From: a virus
DNA length: 51,700 nt
Virus record (IMG/VR): IMGVR_UViG_3300021963_000175
Coordinates: 1-51,700 of that record
Direction: 5' to 3' (one strand)
The position numbers were made by a program, and so were the translations under genes. Below are positions 1 through 6,329 of the stretch, piece after piece. Below the pieces are notes generated by a model. The model made no database searches. It was not told the origin of the DNA and worked only from the letters and a program-made list of their open reading frames with translations. The first letter of the stretch is position 1, and each line of letters starts with the position of its first letter.

Positions 1-13
1 AGAATCCTCTCCA

Positions 14-41
14 ACAAAAAAGGACCACTACACAGTGGTCC
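14..41 (-). terminator. Intrinsic terminator after the AT-hook gene
   Basis: On the minus strand an 8-bp perfect stem (GGACCACT/AGTGGTCC, loop GTGT) at 22-41 is followed by a run of six U at 16-21. It ends the transcript of the gene at 80-358. The stem's outer end overlaps a copy of the recurrent CCAGAATC element. Confidence 0.85.
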
Positions 42-79
42 AGAATCATTTTTGAGTTAAGTTGTAATTGAAGGAGAGA

Positions 80-358
80 TTAAATCTCTTCCTTCTTCAT
101 TTTTGGACGTCCCTTTTTAATAACACCTCCATTTTTCAAAAATTCAATTCTTTCTTTTTCTCTCATTTGTTTTTTAGAATTTGGATTTACAGGTCTTCCT
201 TTTTTTAACAATCCCTGTTCTCTTAATTCTTCTTTCAAAATTAAATTCTTTTGTCTTTGGCTCTCTGGATTAGCTGGTCTCCCCAATCTTTTACCTTTTT
301 CAGAGATAGTGTTAACTTGGATCACTTTTACTTCTTTCATTTCTTTTACTTTTTTCAT
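80..358 (-). CDS. Small basic protein with three AT-hook-like GRP motifs
   Basis: This 92-residue, strongly basic protein carries three Gly-Arg-Pro cores embedded in Lys/Arg at residues 26-28, 54-56 and 83-85. The GRP core flanked by basic residues is the hallmark of the AT-hook, which binds the minor groove of AT-rich DNA. Three evenly spaced copies (about 28 residues apart) suggest a multivalent DNA binder acting on host or phage DNA, for example as an architectural or silencing protein. The first two repeats share a GRPxNP core, so they look like internal duplications. The gene has its own promoter about 20 nt upstream and a strong terminator after it, so it is monocistronic. The function beyond DNA binding is inference. 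Confidence 0.75.
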   Translation of the reverse strand: MKKVKEMKEVKVIQVNTISEKGKRLGRPANPESQRQKNLILKEELREQGLLKKGRPVNPNSKKQMREKERIEFLKNGGVIKKGRPKMKKEEI

Positions 359-379
359 ATCTTTTTATCTTATTTCTTT

Positions 380-398
380 TATACTATAATATAATAAA
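380..398 (-). promoter_or_regulatory. Phage promoter-like motif
   Basis: The minus strand carries TTTATTATATTATAGTAT about 20 nt before the start codon of the AT-hook gene. It is the strict version of the motif that precedes most transcription units here. Confidence 0.65.
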
Positions 399-404
399 CC
401 CTTT

Positions 405-506
405 CTAAAATACAAAACTTATCTTTTTATCCCTGTTACGTTTGTATTTGGTTCTATCCTCCCTCACCTTAGTAATCATGTTACGTCTGATTTGTTGTTT
501 CATCAT
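405..506 (-). CDS. 33-residue basic small protein
   Basis: The start is one of two adjacent ATG codons preceded at 5 nt by AAGGAGG, one of the strongest Shine-Dalgarno sequences in the window. The frame encodes MMKQQIRRNMITKVREDRTK and a further 13 residues, very rich in Lys/Arg, ending seven nucleotides before the next promoter. An in-frame ATG at 545 would add 13 residues but lacks this ribosome site. The basic character suggests nucleic-acid binding, but no family is recognised. Confidence 0.55.
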   Translation of the reverse strand: MMKQQIRRNMITKVREDRTKYKRNRDKKISFVF

Positions 507-547
507 CCTAACCTCCTTACTTTCTCTTTCATTTTTCTCTTTCATGT

Positions 548-561
548 CTATAATATAATAA
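548..561 (-). promoter_or_regulatory. Phage promoter-like motif
   Basis: The minus strand reads TTATTATATTATAG, about 42 nt before the ribosome site of the 33-residue gene. The downstream TATAAGAAAG half of the strict motif is absent. Confidence 0.5.
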
Positions 562-568
562 GATTTTT

Positions 569-763
569 TCAAAATACAAAACATTTTTTACTTTTTTTAA
601 AACCTAACCCCAACATGTCCAGAATCCTTTTTACCAAAAACCAAACACACCCCAGAATCCTTTTTAATGTTTTTTTGTATATACATATATCTTTTTTATA
701 TAAACGTTTTGGGAGTGTTGCGTGTCCGAAAGGGCCACACAAACACATTACCACATCACCCAT
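569..763 (-). CDS. Doubtful small ORF containing two CCAGAATC elements
   Basis: An open frame of 64 codons starts after a weak GAAGGG and has no promoter motif of the usual type. Its only regularity is that two copies of the recurrent 15-nt element fall in the same frame and give KRILG and KRILD. It may be an untranslated leader rather than a gene. Confidence 0.2.
   Translation of the reverse strand: MGDVVMCLCGPFGHATLPKRLYKKDICIYKKTLKRILGCVWFLVKRILDMLGLGFKKSKKCFVF
619..659 (-). repeat. Two copies of the AAAAAGGATTCTGG element
   Basis: CCAGAATC plus a following T-run (plus strand) occurs at 619 and 652, 33 nt apart. These are members of a dispersed element seen about eleven times in the window, always in the same orientation relative to transcription. 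Confidence 0.6.
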
Positions 764-849
764 TCACCCTTCACTTTCCACCCACCATATTATATACCTA
801 TATCATTACATACACATATCCACATATAACAATATACATATATCACATA

Positions 850-879
850 CAACAAAAGTGGGTCACATAAGTAACCCAC
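850..879 (-). terminator. Intrinsic terminator
   Basis: The minus strand has GTGGGT/ACCCAC (stem arms 874-879 and 858-863) followed by TTTTGTTG. It ends the operon that begins at 1629. Confidence 0.7.
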
Positions 880-905
880 CCTAAACCAATACAAACCAAT
901 TAAAA

Positions 906-1115
906 TTATACTACACTATTACACAAACAACACCTAACAACCTTCAATCCACTCACATGTCTAACAGACACGTACGTTTTGTTATGTGTACACTGTCCAT
1001 TATTCAATGGGTTATTATTTGTTGTTTTCATTTCCCTACCCATTTCTATTTCCCATTCATTATCATCAATATACATTGTTAATGTTGGGTCTTGATTCCA
1101 CCCTGTCATGTCCAT
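906..1115 (-). CDS. Small protein with possible zinc knuckle
   Basis: This 69-residue protein has Cys42 and His44 followed by Cys62, Cys63 and Cys65, a spacing that could bind one zinc ion. The N-terminal half is acidic. It is the last gene of a three-gene operon, starting 2 nt after the stop of the preceding gene, and is followed by a terminator. No family is recognised. Confidence 0.65.
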   Translation of the reverse strand: MDMTGWNQDPTLTMYIDDNEWEIEMGREMKTTNNNPLNNGQCTHNKTYVSVRHVSGLKVVRCCLCNSVV

Positions 1116-1117
1116 AG

Positions 1118-1351
1118 TTAGAACATACCTCCATCAATAACAAATACATTAAACACATTATCATCCTCATCATAATCATCCTTATCCACCTCACATAAAC
1201 CCTCACCATCCATATCTATGACTGACGTTTCATAATAACCATCAACATCATTCATATACACCCACCCGTCAGGTCCTGTTCCCTTAATAACCACATCCAT
1301 ATCCTGGTTATCTATTTTATTCAGTTCATCTATTAATTCTTTTACTGTCAT
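1118..1351 (-). CDS. Highly acidic small protein (MTVKELIDEL type)
   Basis: The 77-residue product opens with an amphipathic helix, MTVKELIDELNKI, like many small phage proteins, and then becomes strongly acidic: roughly a third of its residues are Asp/Glu and only a few are Lys. A run near residues 55-64 is almost all Asp/Glu. Such charge is compatible with a DNA mimic or an inhibitor of a host nucleic-acid enzyme, but no specific family is recognised. It lies 11 nt after its upstream neighbour in the same operon. Confidence 0.7.
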   Translation of the reverse strand: MTVKELIDELNKIDNQDMDVVIKGTGPDGWVYMNDVDGYYETSVIDMDGEGLCEVDKDDYDEDDNVFNVFVIDGGMF

Positions 1352-1362
1352 GTTCTTATATA

Positions 1363-1629
1363 TTATCCTATTACTTCAAATACACCTTTGTTATACATTT
1401 CTTCAAAATCAAACCAACCATCACTATATTCATCCTTCCAACTACCCTCAATACATTCAACCATATTATCTTCAACTACAACCCACACATCATCCTTAAC
1501 CAACAAATGTGAAACACTTTCAAACAATTCTTCTTTAGTTAGGTATGAACATTCTTCAATACTGTCCTCAATAATGTAATAAATGTCCTTAATTACTTTT
1601 AATTTTGTTCCAATTTCTAAATTCATCAT
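1363..1629 (-). CDS. Acidic small protein, unknown
   Basis: The 88-residue product begins with two Met codons and a beta-like segment (IGTKLKVIKD), followed by alternating acidic and hydrophobic residues. It is the first gene of its operon and starts about 11 nt after the promoter motif, so the untranslated leader is very short. No family is recognised. Confidence 0.7.
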   Translation of the reverse strand: MMNLEIGTKLKVIKDIYYIIEDSIEECSYLTKEELFESVSHLLVKDDVWVVVEDNMVECIEGSWKDEYSDGWFDFEEMYNKGVFEVIG

Positions 1630-1639
1630 CTTTTTATAT

Positions 1640-1662
1640 CTTTCTTATACTATAATATAACT
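1640..1662 (-). promoter_or_regulatory. Strict phage promoter-like motif
   Basis: The minus strand carries TTATATTATAGTATAAGA immediately before the operon at 1629-906, with one change (TAG TTATA rather than AATTATA) at its upstream edge. Confidence 0.7.
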
Positions 1663-1705
1663 AACCTTTTTATTAAAACCAAATTACCTAATTAATTCAC
1701 ACCTA

Positions 1706-2050
1706 TTAACCATGTTCCATGTCCACACACAACTCAATCCCAGTACAATCAAAATACTCCTCACCTAATATATTCTTAACATTAACAATCCCTCCACCAC
1801 TTACATTACCCCAACCACATATGTACTCAAAACGTTCACAATAATCTTTTTTCTCTTCAATCCATTCATTCATCATTTCCTTATATGTGTCTGTTTTAAT
1901 TACAATCCCAACCTCCTCATAATCTTCATCTGTATTTTGGTCCCATAAATTACCTTTAATAATAATCTCATCCCCCACCACACCAATTATCTCTGTATTA
2001 ACTGAGTAATACATGAATACATTTACCATTTTTGACACTGTCTTTTTCAT
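1706..2050 (-). CDS. Unknown 114-residue protein
   Basis: This is a mixed alpha/beta-looking acidic protein with four Cys residues in its C-terminal 45 residues and a Gly-rich turn (WGNVSGGG). It is monocistronic: its own promoter lies 14 nt upstream and the next promoter follows the stop codon by about 45 nt. No family is recognised. Confidence 0.7.
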   Translation of the reverse strand: MKKTVSKMVNVFMYYSVNTEIIGVVGDEIIIKGNLWDQNTDEDYEEVGIVIKTDTYKEMMNEWIEEKKDYCERFEYICGWGNVSGGGIVNVKNILGEEYFDCTGIELCVDMEHG

Positions 2051-2063
2051 ATTTTTTTACTTT

Positions 2064-2087
2064 CTTTCTTATACTATAATATAATTA
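2064..2087 (-). promoter_or_regulatory. Strict phage promoter-like motif
   Basis: The minus strand reads AATTATATTATAGTATAAGA followed by AAGAAAG, 14 nt before the gene at 2050. Confidence 0.75.
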
Positions 2088-2091
2088 AGGA

Positions 2092-2111
2092 TTTGTGTAA
2101 GGCCTAGTTAA
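2092..2111 (-). repeat. 20-bp repeat spanning a stop codon (copy 1)
   Basis: The 20-mer TTTGTGTAAGGCCTAGTTAA (plus strand) recurs exactly at 11358-11377. Both copies bridge a stop codon and the space before the next promoter. Confidence 0.7.
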
Positions 2112-2326
2112 CAATATTCATATTCATCATTCCAATTACACTTAATATAATATATTTCACTCATATCATCTATGTACTTGTAACAGAAATTAAAATAATC
2201 CTCATAACTAATATCCTTACCCACCTCAAACTCATCCACAAAATCATTCAATATATCTTCATCCTCATAACTCTCAATAACCTCTTTCACATAATCATAA
2301 CTTCTAAACTTAAATTTAATTTTCAT
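2108..2326 (-). CDS. Acidic small protein, candidate DNA mimic
   Basis: Of 72 residues, 20 are Asp/Glu and 8 are Lys/Arg, and aromatic residues (mainly Tyr) are frequent. Small size, high negative charge and Tyr/Phe content resemble phage DNA-mimic inhibitors, but no family match can be claimed. The ATG overlaps the stop of the gene at 2323-2625 by four bases (ATGA), so the two are translationally coupled. Confidence 0.7.
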   Translation of the reverse strand: MKIKFKFRSYDYVKEVIESYEDEDILNDFVDEFEVGKDISYEDYFNFCYKYIDDMSEIYYIKCNWNDEYEYC

Positions 2327-2625
2327 ATCTCTTTATAATACTTTTTTATATCCCAATATACATTCAAATTCATTTTATACTCTCTTTGTCCTCCCAATCT
2401 AACAAACTCCCAACCTCCACCATCTACCTCATTTAATTTATTTACTAAATCAATAAACAAATTCTTATTCCTACATTTATTATATACTCTAAATTTAATT
2501 TTCCTTTCATTTTTATTCTTATCATTAAACCTTACAATCCTTGCCCATGTTTTTTCCCAGTTTTGTTCCCCACCAACTTCAAAATACAAATTTCTAAATT
2601 CTTTAATACCCATTTCTTTTTTCAT
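2323..2625 (-). CDS. Basic small protein, unknown
   Basis: The 100-residue product is rich in Lys/Arg/Asn and aromatics, with a basic centre (RKIKFRVYNKCRNK). It begins two nt after the promoter block and is coupled to the acidic protein downstream. An acidic-basic pair with a four-base overlap could be two partners, but that is inference. Confidence 0.7.
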   Translation of the reverse strand: MKKEMGIKEFRNLYFEVGGEQNWEKTWARIVRFNDKNKNERKIKFRVYNKCRNKNLFIDLVNKLNEVDGGGWEFVRLGGQREYKMNLNVYWDIKKYYKEI

Positions 2626-2627
2626 AT

Positions 2628-2651
2628 CTTTCTTATACTATAATATAATTA
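2628..2651 (-). promoter_or_regulatory. Strict phage promoter-like motif
   Basis: The minus strand reads AATTATATTATAGTATAAGA then AAGATATG, so the motif abuts the start codon at 2625 and leaves almost no untranslated leader. Confidence 0.75.
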
Positions 2652-2661
2652 AAAATCCATG

Positions 2662-2696
2662 TAAAAACAAGGGAGGGTAGATTTTTCAATCTACCC
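2662..2696 (-). terminator. GAAA-tetraloop intrinsic terminator
   Basis: The minus strand forms GGGTAGATT-GAAA-AATCTACCC, a 9-bp stem closed by a GNRA loop, followed by TCCCTTGTTTTTAC. A near-identical hairpin lies at 11870-11906. It precedes the promoter of the next unit. Confidence 0.8.
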
Positions 2697-2709
2697 AACC
2701 ATACTAAAT

Positions 2710-2748
2710 CCAGAATCCTTTTAACTAACCTAAAACAAGTCCAGAATC
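2710..2748 (-). repeat. Two copies of the AAAAAGATTCTGGAC element
   Basis: CCAGAATC occurs at 2710 and 2741 in the untranslated region after the gene at 2758-2925. The second copy lies in a 25-nt stretch (CTAAAACAAGT, CCAGAATC, TTTTTT) that recurs at 4089-4113. Confidence 0.65.
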
Positions 2749-2757
2749 TTTTTTGTA

Positions 2758-2925
2758 TTATTTTAGACTATCTTTAATTTCTGAATAATACAAAAACATA
2801 AATAATGATAACAATAATTGGTTTACACCTAATATAACGTTACCTGTTATTAGATTCCAAATGAAACCTAAAACATTCAATCCCATAACAATTGGGAGTC
2901 CATACTTCAATACTTTATTTACCAT
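2758..2925 (-). CDS. Small two-TM membrane protein
   Basis: This 55-residue protein (MVNKVLKYGLPIVMGLNVLG at the N-terminus) has two hydrophobic segments, about residues 9-26 and 31-47, and a charged tail EIKDSLK. Its start lies one base before the stop of the upstream gene at 2927, so it is probably translated by coupling. It is likely an inner-membrane phage protein of unknown role. Confidence 0.6.
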   Translation of the reverse strand: MVNKVLKYGLPIVMGLNVLGFIWNLITGNVILGVNQLLLSLFMFLYYSEIKDSLK

Positions 2926-2926
2926 T

Positions 2927-3163
2927 TTAATACTTATTAGCTATTTTATTTATAGTATCAATTTCTTCTTGAGTTAGTCTATAATACAAATGAGACAATT
3001 TATCTACATTATTAACATAATTCAGACCATCAAGTGACATTTTGTCTGTGTCTACAACATTCACATTGTCATTTACACCCAACAATTCCTTTAATTCATC
3101 AATTTCATAACTAGAGCATGAATCAACAAATTCATTAACACTAATATCTATACCATACCACAT
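2927..3163 (-). CDS. Unknown 78-residue protein
   Basis: The product is mostly helical in appearance, with acidic and hydrophobic residues alternating and a C-terminal LTQEEIDTINKIANKY helix. It is the fourth gene of a five-gene operon that starts at 3796 and ends at 2758. No family is recognised. Confidence 0.65.
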   Translation of the reverse strand: MWYGIDISVNEFVDSCSSYEIDELKELLGVNDNVNVVDTDKMSLDGLNYVNNVDKLSHLYYRLTQEEIDTINKIANKY

Positions 3164-3167
3164 ATTC

Positions 3168-3452
3168 TTAATTATTATTTACTATTTTTTTCTCAACAAA
3201 ATATAATGTTTCTTGTAATTCACATTCCATATCAAATCCTTTATTATACAATTTTTCTCCTTTAATCAGACATGTATATACATCTAAATAATTTCTATGA
3301 AATTCAAAATATATTTCATTTCCATCCACATCTAAACTAAAACCCATACGTCCACCCTCAGTGTCTTCAAAATCAGATATAACCTTATATCTGTTATTAA
3401 CAGTTTGGATAAACTCTTTAATGATCATTTTATTTATTTCTTTCTTAGTCAT
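3168..3452 (-). CDS. Unknown 94-residue protein
   Basis: An N-terminal basic helix (MTKKEINKMIIKEFIQTVNN) is followed by beta-like segments (GFSLDVDGNEIYFEFHRNYL) and an acidic helix. It starts one base before the stop of the preceding 30-residue gene. No family is recognised. Confidence 0.65.
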   Translation of the reverse strand: MTKKEINKMIIKEFIQTVNNRYKVISDFEDTEGGRMGFSLDVDGNEIYFEFHRNYLDVYTCLIKGEKLYNKGFDMECELQETLYFVEKKIVNNN

Positions 3453-3453
3453 A

Positions 3454-3546
3454 TTATTTCAAAAATAAAAAACAAGTTCCAAACATTCCTGCCATATACA
3501 ATAACAAATAAAATAATGTTTTTATTTCGTCTTTATCTATTTTCAT
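3454..3546 (-). CDS. 30-residue membrane microprotein
   Basis: The frame fills the space between two genes exactly: it starts one base before the upstream stop and ends one base before the next start. It encodes a charged N-terminus (MKIDKDEIKT) and one hydrophobic span of about 19 residues. Fit to the gap and composition argue for translation. Confidence 0.5.
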   Translation of the reverse strand: MKIDKDEIKTLFYLLLYMAGMFGTCFLFLK

Positions 3547-3547
3547 T

Positions 3548-3796
3548 TTACTTAATATAAAAATCTACTTCAGAACGTGTTTGACAACTGGTTAATATGT
3601 CATAACCATTTTCACCATGTGACTCAACAAATTCCTTAACTAATATTTCATGGTCATCTAAATACTCATACAACTCAGTTGCTGATTTGAAGGTGTTGTC
3701 ATAAATTTCAATTACATCTAAAGCTTTATCATGTTCACCTTTGTTATGTAATGATTGAGCAATCATCTCTACTAACTCTTTATCTGTCTTTTTCAT
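3548..3796 (-). CDS. Unknown helical protein
   Basis: The 82-residue product looks all-alpha (KELVEMIAQSLHNKGEHDKA and similar), with a helix-turn pattern loosely like one TPR unit. It is the first gene of the operon and follows the promoter by two nucleotides. No family is recognised. Confidence 0.65.
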   Translation of the reverse strand: MKKTDKELVEMIAQSLHNKGEHDKALDVIEIYDNTFKSATELYEYLDDHEILVKEFVESHGENGYDILTSCQTRSEVDFYIK

Positions 3797-3798
3797 AT

Positions 3799-3822
3799 CT
3801 TTCTTATACTATAATATAATAA
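3799..3822 (-). promoter_or_regulatory. Strict phage promoter-like motif
   Basis: The minus strand reads TTATTATATTATAGTATAAG then AAAGATATG. The motif runs into the start codon at 3796. Confidence 0.75.
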
Positions 3823-3843
3823 ACTTTTTTAGATTTTCAAAAC

Positions 3844-4002
3844 TTAAATAATTGTGCTTTGACCTATAATAATGTTTTCTTGATTTACTATTGATTGTGG
3901 TTCAAATTCATCAATCAATATCCATTCCGTTGTTTCATCATCATAAATGAAATCCTCAAACACCACATACTCTTTACCATTAATTTCTTTTGTACTAAAC
4001 AT
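3844..4002 (-). CDS. Acidic 52-residue protein
   Basis: The frame (MFSTKEINGKEYVVFEDFIY at the start) is acidic, with a beta-like core, and is bounded by a promoter motif 16 nt upstream and another promoter 22 nt after the stop. It is a monocistronic unit. No family is recognised. Confidence 0.6.
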   Translation of the reverse strand: MFSTKEINGKEYVVFEDFIYDDETTEWILIDEFEPQSIVNQENIIIGQSTII

Positions 4003-4017
4003 ATCTTCTTACTTTAT

Positions 4018-4042
4018 CTTTCTTATACTATAATATAATTAA
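4018..4042 (-). promoter_or_regulatory. Strict phage promoter-like motif
   Basis: The minus strand carries AATTATATTATAGTATAAGA, 16 nt before the 52-residue gene. The upstream flank, with GGTAATACAT, closely matches that of the promoter at 13980. Confidence 0.75.
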
Positions 4043-4088
4043 GGATTCATGTATTACCAAAGAATAATTATTTTTCAAATTTACTATT

Positions 4089-4113
4089 CTAAAACAAGTC
4101 CAGAATCTTTTTT
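4089..4113 (-). repeat. Extended copy of the AAAAAGATTCTGGAC element
   Basis: The 25 nt repeat those at 2730-2754 (CTAAAACAAGT, CCAGAATC, TTTTTT). It lies just after the stop of the gene at 4115. Confidence 0.65.
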
Positions 4114-4114
4114 G

Positions 4115-4297
4115 TTAGAGAGATGGGTGTTGTTGAACTGCTTCATCTTTCATTTGATGTGCTTTTGGTTTTCTACCACGTTTTTTAGTTGGTTGTGGTT
4201 CTGATAGACTTTCAAACCATGGGAATATGTTCTTAAACTCATCCATTGATATGGTGTAAACTGTTACTATTGGTTTATCTGGATTCATATTATTCAA
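4115..4297 (-). CDS. Small protein with an AT-hook-like motif
   Basis: The 60-residue product has a hydrophobic/acidic N-terminal half and a basic segment PTKKRGRKPKAH at about residues 36-47. The RGRKPK core fits the AT-hook consensus. It starts eight bases inside the upstream gene and ends an operon that begins at 5534. DNA binding is inferred from the motif only. Confidence 0.65.
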   Translation of the reverse strand: MNNMNPDKPIVTVYTISMDEFKNIFPWFESLSEPQPTKKRGRKPKAHQMKDEAVQQHPSL

Positions 4298-4583
4298 ATA
4301 ATTGTTCTAATTCTGTTAATGCTTGTTCTGTTACTGCTTTAGAATGACCACCTATATGCCATACAATCGGAGTATACTCATTGTAATCTCTATACTCTTT
4401 CCAATCATAAATTGTAAATACATCACCATCTTCTGTCTCACAATTCCATTCATATTGTACTTTTTCATCTTTATCTCCTGTATAATCTGGTTTGCCTATT
4501 TTATTTTCAATCATATGACGAGTCAACATAATATCGTGACCATGAAATGATGTCATATTAGCGCTTTTATCTGATCGTTTCAT
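4290..4583 (-). CDS. Conserved phage protein with YDWKEYR/WHIGGHSK motifs
   Basis: Starting at the ATG at 4583, two bases after the upstream stop, the product has 97 residues. It contains EWNCETEDGDVFTIYDWKEY and WHIGGHSK, a pattern I recognise from conserved hypothetical proteins of large phages. The central part looks like a small beta sheet, and the C-terminus is a helix. A longer in-frame start at 4670 would lie inside the preceding gene and is less likely. Function unknown. Confidence 0.75.
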   Translation of the reverse strand: MKRSDKSANMTSFHGHDIMLTRHMIENKIGKPDYTGDKDEKVQYEWNCETEDGDVFTIYDWKEYRDYNEYTPIVWHIGGHSKAVTEQALTELEQLFE

Positions 4584-4584
4584 A

Positions 4585-4938
4585 TTATTGTGAGTTAGAA
4601 TATCTTTGATTATCTTGATCAACAGTTGCCATATAATCACTCCATTGAGTGAGTTCTGATTTTTCTTCAATCAATTCATTAATTGAGTTAACATTAGCTT
4701 TCAAAACCAATTGACGCAACATTTGATCCATCATACCAGTTTTTTCAATAATATACTCAATTTCTTCACCTGTAACCTCAATAACATTGAGAACATCAAT
4801 CATTGCATCAATAGATTTCATTCTCATCTCGTTGTACTCTTCTACTTTATTCATAACATTTATTTTATTTTTCCACTTTTTATTTCTTTCAATTACGTCT
4901 GCTTGACGTTGTAATTCATTATATTGTGCTAGTGTCAT
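4585..4938 (-). CDS. Helical protein, unknown
   Basis: The 117-residue product is almost entirely helical, charged and Met-rich (QRQADVIERNKKWKNKINVM and so on), with coiled-coil character in the N-terminal 50 residues. It sits in the middle of the six-gene operon from 5534. No family is recognised. Confidence 0.7.
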   Translation of the reverse strand: MTLAQYNELQRQADVIERNKKWKNKINVMNKVEEYNEMRMKSIDAMIDVLNVIEVTGEEIEYIIEKTGMMDQMLRQLVLKANVNSINELIEEKSELTQWSDYMATVDQDNQRYSNSQ

Positions 4939-4950
4939 TATTAAGATTAT

Positions 4951-5073
4951 TTAATCAATCCACTCTAATTTCATAACTGGAAAACGCTCAATAAAATCTA
5001 ACAGGTTTTCTAATTCAACAACAGTCCAATCTTCACCTGATTGTGTCATGTACGTTACTTTTATCTTCTTCAT
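4951..5073 (-). CDS. 40-residue protein, unknown
   Basis: The frame encodes MKKIKVTYMTQSGEDWTVVE and 20 further residues ending in MKLEWID. It starts eight bases after the stop of the gene at 5082-5378 and lies in the same operon. Strand-helix order suggests a tiny folded domain; no family is recognised. Confidence 0.6.
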   Translation of the reverse strand: MKKIKVTYMTQSGEDWTVVELENLLDFIERFPVMKLEWID

Positions 5074-5081
5074 CTTTTTAT

Positions 5082-5378
5082 TTATCTACTTTTTACAGAC
5101 TCAATTACTGATGTTCCTGAGTTAATCATTGCTATTACACCACCCCACTCATTTTCATCTGCTTCCCATTCAATTTCATACTTTTCATGTTTCATTGACC
5201 AATTATTTATAGAAAATCCCATTCCATCAAGTTTGAAATCACCTTCCTCATTTTTCTTAAATCTCAAATGTCCAACATTATCACACATACATGATATTGT
5301 TTTGAAAATTACTTCCCTGGCTCCTTCATTAATGGATAATTTGGGTGGGTTTGATCTTAATTCTATGTACTTACTCAT
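5082..5378 (-). CDS. Unknown 98-residue protein
   Basis: The product is acidic with several aromatic residues and beta-like stretches (EIEWEADENEWGGVIAMINS). It starts six bases after the upstream stop. No family is recognised. Confidence 0.7.
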   Translation of the reverse strand: MSKYIELRSNPPKLSINEGAREVIFKTISCMCDNVGHLRFKKNEEGDFKLDGMGFSINNWSMKHEKYEIEWEADENEWGGVIAMINSGTSVIESVKSR

Positions 5379-5384
5379 AACTTT

Positions 5385-5534
5385 TTATTTATTTTCTTTT
5401 AATCGTTTAATCATATCTGATATAATCCTAATAGCTTCCAATTCACCATATGTAATATCATCATATGTCATAAGTGAGTTTAGATTTATTTTGTACTCAT
5501 CAAGAAAATTCAATACTTTATCTAAATCACTCAT
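5385..5534 (-). CDS. Small helical protein, unknown
   Basis: The ATG at 5534 is chosen because it follows the promoter motif; an in-frame ATG at 5579 lies upstream of the promoter. The 49-residue product (MSDLDKVLNFLDEYKINLNS onward) is helical and charged. It is the first gene of the operon running to 4115. Confidence 0.65.
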   Translation of the reverse strand: MSDLDKVLNFLDEYKINLNSLMTYDDITYGELEAIRIISDMIKRLKENK

Positions 5535-5543
5535 CTTTTTTAT

Positions 5544-5567
5544 CTTTCTTATACTATAATATAATAA
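5544..5567 (-). promoter_or_regulatory. Strict phage promoter-like motif
   Basis: The minus strand reads TTATTATATTATAGTATAAG then AAAGATAAAA before the start at 5534. Confidence 0.75.
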
Positions 5568-5593
5568 ATCTTTTATCAAAAACCTAATTAACC

Positions 5594-5893
5594 TTATAGT
5601 CCATGACTATAATCTTCCCAAGCTGGGTCATAATTGTCTCCAATGTCATCGAACTCATCTAACATTAATTGGTTCCACATATCTTCTGTATAACCTGAAA
5701 TAAGTAATTCACGATTACCAAGTGACATATTAGGGAATGCTTTTTGTATCAACATACCATTAGCATAATTGTCATACTCATTTTTCAAACAATTAACATG
5801 GTGTTTTTCACCCATTCTATCTTCAACTACCAATACTAATTCTTGTGTTGTTGGTTCAAGAATATCAATTATGTAATGACTTGCAAATTTCAT
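5594..5893 (-). CDS. Unknown 99-residue protein
   Basis: The product begins with a beta-rich half (HYIIDILEPTTQELVLVVED) and ends in an acidic, Trp-containing tail (DNYDPAWEDYSHGL). The start codon shares one base with the stop of the upstream gene (TAATG). It is the last gene of the operon that starts at 6289. Confidence 0.7.
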   Translation of the reverse strand: MKFASHYIIDILEPTTQELVLVVEDRMGEKHHVNCLKNEYDNYANGMLIQKAFPNMSLGNRELLISGYTEDMWNQLMLDEFDDIGDNYDPAWEDYSHGL

Positions 5894-6099
5894 TATAGTG
5901 TATTTTTAATTTTTTTAGCTGTGTTAATAATAAGTTCAGGTGATAAAAAATGATTTTCATACAATTTTCTTGTACCATCTTCATCATCAAGTATTTCTTG
6001 ACTGTAAGACACCAACATTGATGAAATCAAAGCCACTTCAATTGTATCACATTCTTTCAACAATTGTCTCATTTTTTGTTCATTAGTTTTCCTTTTCAT
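5893..6099 (-). CDS. Small helical protein, unknown
   Basis: The start at 6099 gives a 68-residue product with MKRKTNEQKMRQLLKECDTI; a start at 6144 would overlap the previous gene by 62 bases and is less likely. The product is helical with a Ser/Met-rich centre. No family is recognised. Confidence 0.65.
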   Translation of the reverse strand: MKRKTNEQKMRQLLKECDTIEVALISSMLVSYSQEILDDEDGTRKLYENHFLSPELIINTAKKIKNTL

Positions 6100-6289
6100 T
6101 ATCTTTTTTATAAATTTGTTCCCACATTTTTTCAATGTTGTCATATTTGTCCATTAACTGGTCTTCTTTTAACAACCCCATAGCAGCACTTGCTATTATA
6201 CCCTTAGCATAACCAATAATGTTACACATTTGGAGTGATTTTTTACACTCATTATCATACAATTCCTGATACATCTTTTCAAAACTCAT
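6083..6289 (-). CDS. Small helical protein, unknown
   Basis: The 68-residue product is helical with a Gly/Ala-rich centre (GYAKGIIASAAMGLL) and a Lys/Glu/Asn tail. It leads a three-gene operon and overlaps its successor by 17 bases. No family is recognised. Confidence 0.65.
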   Translation of the reverse strand: MSFEKMYQELYDNECKKSLQMCNIIGYAKGIIASAAMGLLKEDQLMDKYDNIEKMWEQIYKKDNEKEN

Positions 6290-6304
6290 ATCTCTTTTTA
6301 TTAT

Positions 6305-6329
6305 CTTTCTTATACTATAATATAATTAA
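6305..6329 (-). promoter_or_regulatory. Strict phage promoter-like motif
   Basis: The minus strand carries AATTATATTATAGTATAAGA then AAGATAATAA. Its upstream edge is the U-run of the preceding terminator. Confidence 0.75.

Noticed and set aside
492-884. Plus-strand open frame of 130 codons
   Set aside because: It is rich in His/Pro/Ser from AT-rich antisense sequence, crosses a promoter motif and a terminator of the minus strand, and would be the only plus-strand gene. The same reasoning applies to the other plus-strand frames.
4583-4670. Upstream start for the YDWKEYR-family gene
   Set aside because: The extension lies inside the preceding gene; the ATG at 4583, two bases after the upstream stop, is the natural start.
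5041-5559. Plus-strand open frame of 172 codons
   Set aside because: It is antisense to three well-formed small genes and a promoter; its Phe/Ile/Ser composition is what antisense of this AT-rich coding produces.
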